Shown piece after piece: positions 1 through 13,700 of a stretch of 64,000 bases of DNA (the stretch's first letter is position 1; every line of letters starts with the position of its first letter). The position numbers and the translations under genes are program-made. Under the pieces are notes generated by a model, which had not been told where the DNA came from, ran no database searches, and saw nothing but the letters and a program-made list of their open reading frames with translations. This DNA is from Spodoptera frugiperda (taxonomy: Eukaryota > Arthropoda > Insecta > Lepidoptera > Noctuidae), in NCBI RefSeq assembly GCF_023101765.2, contig NC_064231.1, positions 1,364,001-1,428,000 on the forward strand, written 5' to 3'.

Positions 1-1666
1 TTATGCAGGATTTGTTATTTAGGTACATAATTTCCATTCTTGAATTCTATCGAACATAATTATTGTAGTTACCCACTTATGGCAACATTACACTAATCAA
101 TATAGGTATTAGGTAATTATAATTAATTTGACCGCAATTAAATGCAACTGTAATATAAAAATATAGGTAAGTATTAGGTAATAATTAATTTGACCACAAT
201 TAAGCACATAAACTTGTAATACAAATATTAAATGAAACAAATCCTAAAAATATCAAGATAGACTTGTAAACATTCCATCTAACATACCAAAATGTATTTC
301 CACTACATAGTACCTAAAAGCCAGTTTGACGAGTCATCTTATCTCACCTCAGCCTATTTATGAAATACTAGATAATGCAACGTATAATTAGGGCTTTAAT
401 CTTCACAGCTAACAGTCCCCTTCGGCGCTCTGATTGGTTGGTTTATTCGAGCTGGCCAATCAGAGTGCCGAACGTGCTGTCGTTTCGATTAATTTTAACG
501 TAAAGCAAACTATACTAAGGGTACAGTTGTCAGCTGTGAGTCTAATAGAAACTAATAAGTAATATAATTATGTCATAAATAGTGTTCTCTCACCATTTCG
601 ATCATGGTATTTTCGATAGCCAGTTTCAAATCATAATTTATAGATATTAAGTTGGAGATTTAATACAAGTAGGTATGCAAATATTTGTGCACTTTACTTT
701 CTTATGATCCGATGAGACGGTAATCTAATACTATCGAAGAGAGGTCCAGTTTAAATCTTACAGTTTCACGTAGTTTTCAAAGTACAAAGCGACCTTTAGC
801 AGATTTCTGCTCTTGAAAGCTCTCGAGGCATCCATGTGACCAATAACAATCAGAAGGCCCGTAAGCTTTGTTACTAGTATAAGTAGCATAAAAAATCCTC
901 TTGTGGTAGAAGCCACTGACCCAATGATGCATTAAAGTGAGGCTATACTGTGAAGGTTCTACGCAATGGACAATTTGTCAATAGCTCCCAAGTAACGAGT
1001 TTGTTACTTGGGCTTAACCACAACACATTTCTGAGTTTCATGTTCGTCGTTCTGTTAAACCAAACATATTAGCTTCTGATAACATGTCCATTTGTCACCT
1101 TTTATTATTTAGATTTGTTCGAACAAAAAATGTGGAATATAAAAGACGTAGGTAGGTAGTGGAGATTCATTCGTTTTTTCATCATTCCGATGAGAACAGC
1201 ACCCAGATTTGTCCTTAACTTGACTAAAAATACATATCTATATTACTTGTTACCAAATATCAAGTGAGTTGAGGATAAAAGTCTTTTCAAAATAAAGGAT
1301 TAGGTAGATAACGCAAAACTATTTATGTGATCTGACGTAAGTATTGTTTACAGACATTAATCTTCTCAGACGACTCCACACTCCAGAATATCGGGATTAC
1401 GGTGCATCATTGAAACCTTAAAATAGTCCAGGGAAGAATGGACAGAAACAAATTTTATATCAGATTACCTAATACATACTACATACCTTCTACTTAATTA
1501 TATTAATACGGCAGTCAACTAGACTTTATTAGAGAGATGGTTAAAACTTTTAAGGAGGGTTACAATGTTTCGTTGACGCAACATGGTTTCTGTGGAAGCA
1601 CTAGGCATAGCAATGGACATCTTGTTGCTGGTATGATGATGAGGAAACCTATAATTGCTAACTTAC
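1..1666. other. Non-coding stretch left of spg exon 5
   Basis: Apart from the M1 element at about 410-525, nothing coding was recognised. This should be the start of spg intron 5. I looked for, and did not find, the next DOCK exon on the minus strand. Confidence 0.5.
410..525. mobile_element. MITE family M1, copy 1 (incomplete)
   Basis: The core CGGCGCTCTGATTGGTTGG and the end GTAAAGCAAACTATACTAAG recur at 30553-30699 and 50189-50269. The left TIR seen in the other copies is missing here. Boundaries are approximate. Confidence 0.6.
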
Positions 1667-1781
1667 CGCTGCTGCCCTTTCTGCGCTTTCAACGTGCACT
1701 CTGTATAGTTCCACGAGGCTCATATCCTCAGGATCGACCGCTTCCGCACCACGACGGGGCACCAACTCCAGCCCGAGTTTT
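1667..1781 (-). CDS. spg: spg coding exon 5, on the far side of nested Inx3
   Basis: Acceptor TTATTATAG precedes 1781 and donor GTAAGT follows 1667. Completing the phase-2 codon from exon 4 gives RKLGLELVPRRGAEAVDPED then MSLVELYRVHVESAERAAA, which continues the DOCK3/4 line (LGLDLVPR, then an S-L-x-x-LY-x-H block). The phase match over a 22.5-kb intron supports membership of the same transcript. No later exon was recognised between 1 and 1666. Confidence 0.87.
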
Positions 1782-4700
1782 CTATAATAAAGAAAATGTT
1801 TAAAGTGAAAATTCATTTAAAAATGTCTGCAAAATTATGAGGAAACAAACTCCCAAAACTTCATTAATCTTAAGATTTCGCTAAGCTTTGATAGTTATTA
1901 AAAGAATATTAGAAAGAAATAATAAGTAGATATATACTGTTATCTTCCTAATAAGAATTTCATCTAATCAAAGACATCGAAAATTAAAGCGGATAGAAGG
2001 ACATTAAAAATGTGGTCCTTCTTGTCATACTTATGTAAATAGAACTTGGTTATAAACATGTCCAATTACATTATAGACATAACAAAAACATAGTTATAGA
2101 TACAAATATAACCTTCGTAGCTATTTGACGTAACACCTACGTAAGTAATTGCAATGACTGATGAAATATAAGAAACATTTAATTGTAAACCGATTTCCTT
2201 ATGAAATCCCCATACAGTATACGTGCAAAGTTGCCCGTTCAAAATGAATCACGTAAAAAGGATTCTTGTTACCGCAAAACCTGTTTACAATATAAGGACA
2301 AAATATCTTGCATAAACAAACATTTTCCTTAAAAAACTATTGAAGTATCTTGAGTTGTAGGAACGTACGTATTTGGTAAGAATCGTCTGATAGAAAGCAG
2401 TTTCTACAGCGTATAGAGTAATGCAACAACATGTGTCGCTTGCGTGCTAGCTCTGTATAAAAATCTTAATAAGTGTCCTTTACCTTTTCCGATAAACGTC
2501 ATTTGGTAAAATATCAAGTAAATATTACCACAAACTGTAAAACGATAGGAAAAAGCATCTTCTAAAAATACATCAGAATTCAGACGGTAAACATTAATTA
2601 GATTAAAAGAGATCTCGACTGTCGTGCAGATAATTGAGGCGTCGGAAATTGCAAATGAATAACAATAATAATGAAATGTTCTTAAACAACCATTTTAGAA
2701 TGAAGATTAGATGGACGCATAAACGGTCACGTAAGCGCCTGCGCCGTCGTAGACTGAGCTTTCAATCACTCACGCGCATTTGTGTTTGTGGCATTTGAAA
2801 TGTAGCCTTATCGTCAGTGGATTAGATATTATTTTCCTACGTCTGTTTTGAAGAAAGGTTGTACTATTGTTATTTACTCCGCATATGTTTTTAAACAAAT
2901 GTTCTTTACGGAATAAATTATTCTTGCCAATGTTTAATATGAAGAACAAATGGTGTCGCTTTGTATTCCACTTATTTGTTAAGTTTCAGTATAACAAAGG
3001 GACGAAAATAGCACGAATTCACAGGAAAAATAATGCCAATGACAATATTTATTGTAACGATACAATTAGACCAGCACCTATTTATTAGTAGAAATCTGTC
3101 TGCATAAAAATAATGTATTAATTTGAATATGAGTCAGATTTACCACCTCATAAGACATGACGACAGGTGGTACAGGAAATGCCAGTAAGCTTACTAAGGT
3201 TTAAGTTCAACTTCATTACATGCATACATAAAAGCTTTTATACGACGACAATCTAGTGGTATTAGGGACCCCTTTAGACCCCCATATCCCTTGGTATTCG
3301 CCATCATCCATGAAGGATTGGACCGAATCCACAAATCATTTTGTCCAATGCCTTCTCCCGCATTGGGCGAGGCGAGAGGGAATGTCAGATTCATACTGAC
3401 TAAAAACCACCCCGTTCCTATTCCTGCTTTTTGAACCGAAGCTCCGGTAACCGGCTAGGCAGTCTACAGTATAAATGTATAGTGTTAAAAGATTCAAGCT
3501 GTAATTGATTGTAAAACTATTGGTTAAAAACTTGCTTTGAATATTGGTATGTACTTGTGTTCAATGAGTTTCCGTATAACACCAAAAATACTTGACATTA
3601 GCTAACGTTTATTTAATTTAAGATGACAATGACTCATCAAGTCCTCAGCTGCGACAAGATTTCCAACATTTAAATTATATTATTTCAAATTATTTTGCAA
3701 TATTAATTTATTGTTTATTTTGTTAATTACAAATACCAAAGTAGGTAACTATTGTAAAATCATGACACATGTTTTGATAATTCCAAATTGTATTGTTGCA
3801 TGTAGAATTAATTTGTAGGAATTCCCTTTGAACAAAAGGCGTCTGAGATTGTTTTTTGAAAAATAAGATGAGTCAAATTATTTGTTGAAGGTAAACACAT
3901 GTAGAATTATTTAAAGTAGGTACTGTCCTGTACTGATATACCATAGTAAAATATACTATGTATTGTTTAGTAAAACCTAAATTCCAAGCTTATTAGCAGG
4001 CATTCTTTTAGCAGAATTGAAAAATGTACCTAATTCCCCTTTTCACACGTCAAACGCCATGAGGGTCACTGGTGACTAGCGGTAGCTATACTTCAACAGT
4101 TTTCTTTAAGCAGTCAAACACTTAAGGTTTAAGCTTTTAATATGCCTAAAGAACAAAAGTTAAGTAAAGCTGAGTTCAATCAGATGGTAGTTCAAGCGAC
4201 AAAGCTTTGAATAAATTCCGAGCATCACAATGGTATAGCATCGCCACGTGGCAGTATTGCATGCCTTTGATGCGCGCGAACCGGCTCAATCGTATTCGCA
4301 AAACGTTCTCCACACGAAACACATTCCAGAACATTTCAATTTGTTTATCGCCAATAGAATATGCAATATTGTCAATATTGTAATACTGATATGCAGTATC
4401 TATCTAAAGCTAAGCAATAAAGGTAAACATCAGTTGTATATTGTCATTGCTATTGAAACCTGCTTCACATAAGTATTGATAAATTATTCATCAATTTGTA
4501 TGTTACACATGAAAAAAAAAACATTTACATTCTGACGCACTGTTCGAGCAATTTGAAAGTTGACCATACAACCATATTGTAATCGTTATGTAACCGAAAA
4601 GTTCAACGTGGAACAAAGAATTGATTGGACATACTTTTACGAAGTATTTATAAAAAAAAAACAAAACCTACAAGTGCTTTGTACATTTATTTTATTGGTC

Positions 4701-7700
4701 GATGATAGCCTAAATAAATCCATGGTATGGGCCGTTTAATGTGCAACACAGAAAGGTCACCAAACCAGTTATTCAAGCGACATTGGCTGATGTCTGGAGG
4801 TGGTTACCGCACGCCACCCAATGCGCAAGCGACTGAGAACAGTGAGAACTCTTAAAAAAAGAACTTAAGAACTTTGCTAGGAATGTGAAGTGACGATGCT
4901 AGATATAATCACTTTAGAACATTTTATCCAAGGGATTTTATCTAAAGAAATAATTACGCCATAATTTATACCCTTTGCATACTTTTGGTATCATCTTTTG
5001 TATCAGTTCGATTGGTGGGACTAACGGTTCTTTCGCATACTTCATCGTATGGGCAGAATTCGTGTATTTGCCGATGTTTTTCTTCGAATTTAACGTTTGT
5101 GATACATACGTGGAACTGTTTTCTTTTTACACAACTGGAATATCGTTTGAATGTAGGTTCACAGGTGTGAACGTAACTATGTATGCAGACGAGGTACCTT
5201 TGTCCGATATTCCGAATGCTTGAAACTTTAAATATGGCATTCTTTGGCATGCAGTAGGTGACTTGGGAACGTACAAATACTACAACTGTGATTTTGTTGT
5301 ATATGGTAATAAAATTAAGAGGAAACTACCCAAACACAACACGTTTAGAGGAAAATATGTATAAATATTACCATATTAAGAAGCTTGTTACCATCCATCA
5401 TCCATTTTAATCGGTAGTATGTAGATTGTAGACGAGCCCGTCCAAAGATAGTGTGAATATCTTTTCTACTCATGGTCAACGACCAATTGACATAGCATAG
5501 CCACCTACTTAAATATTCAAAGTTGAATGACCTGTCTAATCGACGTTTGATATAAAGGCTATAAAATTATCTGGCTACCATTTACATGGTGATGACGTAG
5601 GCAATATTTCCAATATATTAGTTGAGTGACGTCACGCTTGCATATAATTTCCGAATAAGGCTGATAGAATAAGTTAATGCGCCATAATATGAGTATATAT
5701 TTTGTTATTTGATGACGGTTTTACATACCAACGGTTTATGGGATAAATTGCCTATTATGGTTCACTACGAAGTAATGAAGTTGTAAATTGTAAACTTTGG
5801 TAGGTATACAAATATTGACGAGTATATTTACGTCATTTCTATACATATACGTATTGTTATTTCTAAGTGTGGGTCCCTGTTTGATATCCGCAAGGCCAAG
5901 CCAGAAGTGTCAAGTTTATTAATGTTGATGCACTTATCTACTTAGTCGTAAATAATTTGTTTTGTATTATCTTTACTTAATTACAAATTAAGTACCTTAA
6001 TCATAACGTCACATCTTTTATTTCCCGAAGTTTGAGTCTAATAATATTGCATTACGGGAGAGCCTATTTTTATTTTCTTTTTAATTTTAGGGACTTTTAT
6101 ACTACAAATCAACCAAATATCATTCAATCAGAGCCAAATAGTTAAACATCATTCTCGCACTATCAGTACTCGGCTCATTTAGTATTTTATAGCCTATCTT
6201 CATATCGATACCTTAATTGGCAAACCAGCTAACTCCTTATGAGCAAATTTTTCAGAAAACCCTTGAAACTATCATATTTTTTGTTCCATTCGATGTTAAC
6301 AAAATAAAATTTGACGACATGTGGAGTTGCCTGGTTTGCTATTAAGGTATCGATATGCTAGACACAACCCATTTATTTTCCAATCAATAAAAAACAGAAC
6401 GGGAAAGCGGAACTACAACCCCATACTCAGCAGTTGCGGTTACGGCCATTTGACCAACGAGGTCTTTAATTAATTGTGTGGGGTAATATCAATTATAGCA
6501 ATACGTAATTATTATTACGAAACATATTTTAGTGGTTTCAATCGTTTAATATTGCCTACATATAGCTATGGCACGTATCATCACCAAAATTAGGCTACAA
6601 AAATGCTCACAATTTAATAGGATTGGAAAATCCAGGTGCCAAAGCCAATAAATAATGCTTTGACTAGAAGAGACATATCTATTTCTTACTGTACTTACCT
6701 ACATATTCATATTCTTTCTTTAATGTGGACATTAGTCACCTATTAGCAGAAGTGAGATGATGCAATAAACCCCTATTTTTGCAAGGTTAGGGTTTAAATT
6801 AGGGTGTAACCCTAACTAAACTCATTTATTCATTTGGACAAGGATTATCATACATCATATTTATTTTTATACAGATTTATAAATGAATCTAAATAAAGCT
6901 AAAATTGTTCATTATTAAATCAAACACTGTGATTTTATTAGAAACCATCAACATTTTACATACCAAGCAAGATGCGTAAAGGAATTTCATTATAATTCTA
7001 CGAGCGTTTTTTTTTAATAAATTCCTAGCACAGACTTGAATCAGTGTTTCTCTCGCAGCCGAAAATAAACGAGAAATGAAGCTAGGTTTCATCGTGACAG
7101 ACCAAACAGGTAAATCAAGTTTTGCAGAGATCCGGCGCATAGAACTTCATCACGTTACAACGTTTCATTAGACAATTATTTCGTAATACTTTTATATAAA
7201 ATGCTGTTACGACTGGTGAATTTTAAAAAGCTTTCTTTGTGTTGTTTCTTACGTGGTTTGGAACGAAATTTTCCTTACAAATTCGCGGTGATATTCAAAT
7301 GATGTCTGTATTTGGTAGTAACCGTTATTTATGTTTCTGTTTTAGACAAATATTTGAGGACTAATTATAATATTCTAGATAATCAGCATTGAAATGTTTA
7401 AATAACACTGGAAACTTCTAAAGAAAAACTAAAGAACTTTTAGGCAAGTAGGTAATAAGACCTAAAATCTGCGAAGTATTTGGCTAAAAAATGGAAGAAA
7501 AAGGTTAAGTAACATTGCACACAAAATACCACGTGGAAGAGATAGGCTCACAAGCGATGACTCAGAAGGCTTTTAAGTTATTTTAATGGGCGGGACAACC
7601 GGTTGATATTTTTGCTAATCTCCCATTTTAGCTTCACAAACTTAGAATGCAGACAAACTGCATTGAAGAAAAGGTGTAAAAGAACATATTACTAGGAAGA

Positions 7701-10700
7701 AATGTAAAATACTGGACAACCATAACTCATGGGTCTTAATTAAGTTAAAAAAGGAACGGCTGCCAAAAAAGATTATTAATCATCGTCCCACGGTCCAAGA
7801 AATGAGAAGCAAATATTTTTGCAAGCACGGACGTCAGCAAAACTGGCTTGCTAGCTTAAAATATGGCGATAAAGCATTTAGAAAATGTAGGTACGTGGTG
7901 AAATAAAAATAATAATAACGAAGTAGGCTTGTCAATAATGGACCTGGTTTAAACTTACGTAATGATAAAGTACTAATATGGGCAATCGGGTAAGACCACA
8001 TCTCAGCTGTATTTAGCTTTTTATATCGACTTAAGGAACAGGTAGACGGTCGCATGCCTGTCCAATGAGGTTGCAGCCGACAGAGCTTCGCAAGGACTGG
8101 ACCAATAATAATCATTATGAACCTTTAAGTATTTATGAAGAAGTCACACTGATTTTGTTAATAAGTTTCGTAAAATCGGAACATTAAAAGTGAATGACCG
8201 AAAATTTCTGTCACAATATTTATTTAATTAATATATTCAATCTAGACATATCATCTGAACAAAGAATTATAAGCTCTCCTTTATCTAAACAACACTCCAC
8301 AGCTAGCCAGCTGATTTCATTGACATAAAGTTTCTAAACTCATTCAAAACAACTCGTAAAGATGTAAGATTAAGGACAAATTGTTATAAAAATGCATTTA
8401 TATCTTTTAAGGAAAATACTGCAACTTAGTAAGTAAATTATTATTGCTTGAAAATGTGTTAATTAACAGCCGCAAGCAATCTTCACCCGTCGAACTCAAA
8501 ACCAGTCATCAAAATCTCGCCAAAAAAATCGACACGAGAGATATTGCTCACGGTGAAACCTCAAGACGGAGTCAAGACCCTCGACTCGAACGCGCTCAGT
8601 ACCCGTAGCTACCAGCTACTGTGCATTTTAGCTTTAGAGGGAGACGGCAGACATGCGAGCCAGACGCGCTTGGTGCGGGTAAGAAAGAGACAGATAGAGA
8701 TGCGCGCGCGCAACACAGCCGCCAAACATTGGTAGTAAAATCCCGCGCGAGTCACCGTGTACGAGGCCGATCGAATCGGGCCGCTAGTTCGTTCAGTTAC
8801 ATTTCCGACCCACGAGCAGCTGGTGCGCTGTGCTGCGGGCCCCTAGTTGCCACTCGTTTTACTTGAACCGCTTCATTTTTATTGTATGACATATCCCTTG
8901 TAATACAATGACGTTGAACTATTGTAGCAAAGTAGTTTTAGATAAATAAGTGAGGCTGTGATCAGTGTTGTGTACAAAAGAACGAGCGACTTGCTATCGT
9001 TAAATATTTGATACCGGAGTTGCTGGAGAAGTAACAGTTAGGTTTAAAAGGTAAGTGAGTTGTGTCACAAAAGCTTACTGGATTGGATTGAGTCGAGCTT
9101 AACTCATATCGACGACGCGAGGAATGTTGTTTGACAGCATACATGTGCGGGAACAAAAGCCTTGTGCATAGTCATCACATTTCTTTTTTATTCCTATCGC
9201 TGTCTTGCGAGGTAGGAATGGTGGATAAGTAATGAACGAATGATTACTGAATCCATATGAACCTAATGATGTTATGAATTAAAGACGCATGGAAGAGTTA
9301 GTGTCGTTTCTCATGGTCACAGGTAGCGGCTGTGTGCCCGTTTACCTGAGCGACGAGTAAGGGAGAAAGGGACGCCGTTCTATTTACCGGGAACTCCATT
9401 TGAATAGAATGGACAAAGCAAGTTCAGCTAAAGGGATGAACAAATTCACACCGCATTGTTTGAATGAATATTACCACGTTTTAATTCATAAAACTTAGAA
9501 TTCGGTGTATTTTTAGAAGATACAGATCGTGTTATTTAATTGCGGAGATTCTTAATAAGATCGGCTACACATGTTGTTACACACGCAAAATTCACGGTCC
9601 ATGAAACTTCATTGAAGATGTGCCGACCAAGGACACGGTGAATAAAGAAATAAAAACAATCAAACCTCTGCCCGCTTAATTTTAACAACCCGGACATGTT
9701 CGCGTACAAAACAAAATAACAATTACATTGCGAGTGACTAGAAAATAATTTCCTACCGTACAAACGACAGCGTACTAATAATAACTTCCATAGGTGGACT
9801 GTATTACTCTAGTTAATTTAGACGTCATAATTACTGGTTATTACGAACATTTAATGAATTTCAACAGTAGTTTCCTCAGTAATGACATTAATGTAATCAT
9901 GGAGTGTTGCCGTTATCTAAGGTGATCATTTAGAAAGGTCAGCATATCAAGTGCCTTAAATATGATTTCGTAACAGTTACCGTATAGCACATTTAAATTT
10001 CAAATAACGTATGAAAGAGTAAGAAATTATCGGCTTCTCATTAGGTACCGTGTGAGAGTTTCTTTGGTATGATGCCACAAAAGGGGGCATCTTTAACCGG
10101 TCTCACATATTATTCTTGTCACGGCGCGCGGCCACGGCACCTGCATCCATGATGACGCCGAAGCGCCTGGCGATAACCTCTAAAACATGCCTTGAACTTG
10201 CAAACTTGTTTAGTATTCATGTTTCTCATATAAAAATAATAGTAACACTAATTGGCAGTACAGTCACGCCTATTCTTGTACTTGTAAAGCTTTCAAGTTC
10301 GTTTTAAATATTTAAATGGTACCGGGAACGTAAGGAGGATTTTGAGAAAATGATTCTTGAATTTCTTTGCCTGGCATTAGAAGAATGCCAGCAGAGAAAT
10401 GTAGATAAATACTAAGCACGTTCGAAAGTCCTATTATATACCTCATTGCGTACGCTGCACACGCGCTATTAATTAGCCCGCATAAGTTTTATAAAACATG
10501 ACTTTGTTTACAAACCATAAATAATTCCAACGTGGATCTTTGACCCGAGGAAGATAAAATATTATTATAATGATTATCTGTTGTGAGATATTAATTCTTT
10601 GCAATCGCAATAACGCCAATAAGCAAAGCATTCGAGAATTTTATCAGAGCGTGTAGTTAAAAAGGTCTGTGAAATATAATCTGGACCACATTAACGCAAC

Positions 10701-13700
10701 CGCAGGTCCACATTAGAAGCGCATTTCCGTGCGAGTGGACACAAAACATGACGAAAGGCGGGCGTAGTCACCGCGGATGTTATGACCAACACAACTTATC
10801 TGACCACCGCCTATAATTTCAACTCAAACGAATGTTAAGAAGGGGTACCACGTGGTTCCGTATTTTTTTACAATGTAAACAATGCGGGAAGGAATGTTGG
10901 TAACAATCAACGCAGTCAATGAGAGTTAATTATATCAAGCACGAGACGACAGTAGCCGACCAAACTGAATCAGTACGTTCCCTAGCCGCGAGCGAGACTT
11001 GAGACGTAAATTACAACAGAAGCGACAAACTGGGCCGTTCACTTGCACTGCAAATCTGAACGTTACCTAATATTCAGAGCAATCGTTTCACGTCATTAGT
11101 CACGCTTTCTGATGAAATGTTTTATTGTCCGACTGAGGCATCGATACCGCAGGTTTGAGATTCTTTCCCACGAAAGTAGTCAGTATTGTATTAAATTTGA
11201 ACGTGTGCTGTGTAGCTCGAAGCGACTCACATTTACCGCAATTAGTGCCCATTCAGCTGTGATTGTTAGGCGCGCGTGCCCTGACTTAAAATAAGTAATG
11301 AACTTGCATATGCCGTAGCTCATCATAACGAATATAGGAATAAAATCGAACTTATTTAGTTCGGCATACATGAAAACAGTCAATTGTTTTGATTTACAAG
11401 AGAAGAAGTAATAAATGCCGAAGTAATTTATAACAAAAGATATAAAAGCAAGTTAGCAAGGCGAAGTGCCGGTGATAAATGGGCTGCGGTAATAAGCGAG
11501 TGGAACAAGGATATGCAGTTAAGACCGGCACAAAAGGTTCAGGGACGGACCCACCCGCCACTGCCTGTGCGCCTGTGCATGTCATAAACAGCGGAATGTA
11601 CGCTTCACCTCCCCCTCTTCCACGAGCCCATTATCAGTCACGGCGTTAGCAAACAACGAGTTCCTCAAAATATTTATCACTCTGGGAATACGTCGACGTA
11701 TCGATTCTACCGATGACCGAATGACAAGTAAATATTTGTATTTGATGAGAATGTCATTTAGAAGTATTGCGAATCTAACAAACGTTAGATTATAACCAAT
11801 TGAGAAATTGATTTGAATTGATACACTAGACGCTAGCTAATACTAATCAATTGTCAAGATCGCGACATGCAAACTTGTAACGATTGTCGCCGTTCAAACT
11901 GGTTTCCGCGTAAAATTCGCGTTGCCAAGCGATGCATCAGCCAGGGTCGGTTGAGGTAAAGCAGCGAGGGGGCACGGGGGAGGAGGGAGGTTAAAAACGC
12001 AGGAGGCGCACGAACAGCGGCCGGTCGACGACCCGCCACATGCCCTGCGCCGGCGCACCATTCGCCTCCACCGCACTCAATCCTAACACGATTACGATTA
12101 TGTTCGCAAAATAGTTAAAAAATATTTCATGCTACAAACTTAAGAGTTGCGTGCAATAGTCGAGTAAAGTGACATAAACTAAGGCTATCAAATGCCGACA
12201 CATATCGTACAGAATGAAAAGCCAATATTCGACTCTGTCAATAACAATATTACAATAGACGCTCGTGTCCGAGATGATTTCATAACAAATTTCAATGATC
12301 AATTAATATTGCCCCCTGCGAGCGACCTAAATAGCACATGTTAGAAGCGACACCGCGTAGGAACGGGATCAAGAAGTCGTCAAGGTTAGATCCATTTATC
12401 ATGAGTTGTCTACCAGACTATTGTAACTATTCATTCATTTATACACATCCTACGGCCATAGACCACAGCGAACACAGGTTTAGTTAGTAAAGTATAAAAG
12501 TCAATACGACGACTCCACATATTTACACGTGGAGTTGTGAAGAAAAAATATTGGTTTACAAAAACTTGGACCCGACTGGACAAGGCGTGGGCGGGAGGCA
12601 CGACAAGTAGATACATCGTTGAATTATGTTTGGGGTCATTGATTGAAATGACCAGCCCTAGTAAACCTGAATCGTGTTCTCATCAAATAACTGTTTATCA
12701 AATTGGGATATAAACGTACAAAGCCAATGTTTATACGAAAATGAAGACATGAGAACGACGAGGCGACACAGCTGTTACGCACATTGAGAGAATCAAAACA
12801 CTAATAAAGTTTACCGTTTAAGTTCTAATTTCGTATGGGTGGCGTATGGCACTTGTCACGAAGTTAGTTAAGACGCGTCGATGTATTTATAGTGATGTTT
12901 TGTGACTAGTGTTCTAATGTAGACAAAGGGTTATTAGTTTGTCATGTATTTGATAAAAAGCAATAGCAAAAAAACATTCACTTGCAAATCAATTAAAATT
13001 TCATGTTTTTAAATCTGATAATGATTTACATTGAGTAAATCTGGATCTAGATAAGATTTACTCTATATTCTGTATACTGATTGTATTGCTTTTTGTTTCA
13101 GACAACGAAAGTAAAGAAACACATCTAAAATGGCGGTATTTGGTTTGGTATCGTCGGTGGCGGGCTTCGTGAAGGTCCGCTACCTAATCGACAAAGCTGT
13201 CATCGACAACATGGTCTTCAGAATGCACTATCGCATCACATCAGCCATTTTGTTCCTGTGCTGTATTCTTGTCACCGCTAATAACCTTATTGGTAAGTTT
13301 ACTTTTCTTTTTTGCTCTTTTAGGGCCTATGATTTTTACATTGGTCCTAAGATAGTTCCTTGCGTAAAATTATGCATTTATAACACAAATAGGTAGTAAG
13401 TAAGTACGCACGTTCGTAGATTAAACTCTTTGATATGATAATGTTAGAAAATTGCCTATATCAGCTAGTGATTTACTCACGGAAGTCGTAAACGGGATAT
13501 GGGTCATTGTCGCATTGCTAGACTGATAGACGATGGGACGGCAACAGGTTACAGCTCTATACGTATTGTCTATAGTTTATTAGCGAAACACACAATAAGA
13601 AATGGCTATAAAGTCAACAATTTACTGAACGGAGAATGTCATTGTCGTATTGATACAATGAACACATCCTTTGTTAAATCCATGAGAAACTGTAATAAGG

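Larger units (their letters stand above)
1782..8792. other. Part of spg intron 4 upstream of Inx3
   Basis: AT-rich sequence without recognisable exons. It contains a SINE-C copy (about 3332-3468) and a MITE (6201-6357). The remaining open frames are short and have no codon bias or splice support. Confidence 0.55.

Noticed and set aside
1537..1803. 88-codon plus-strand open frame
   Set aside because: It is the antisense of spg exon 5, which has correct splice sites, phase and DOCK similarity.
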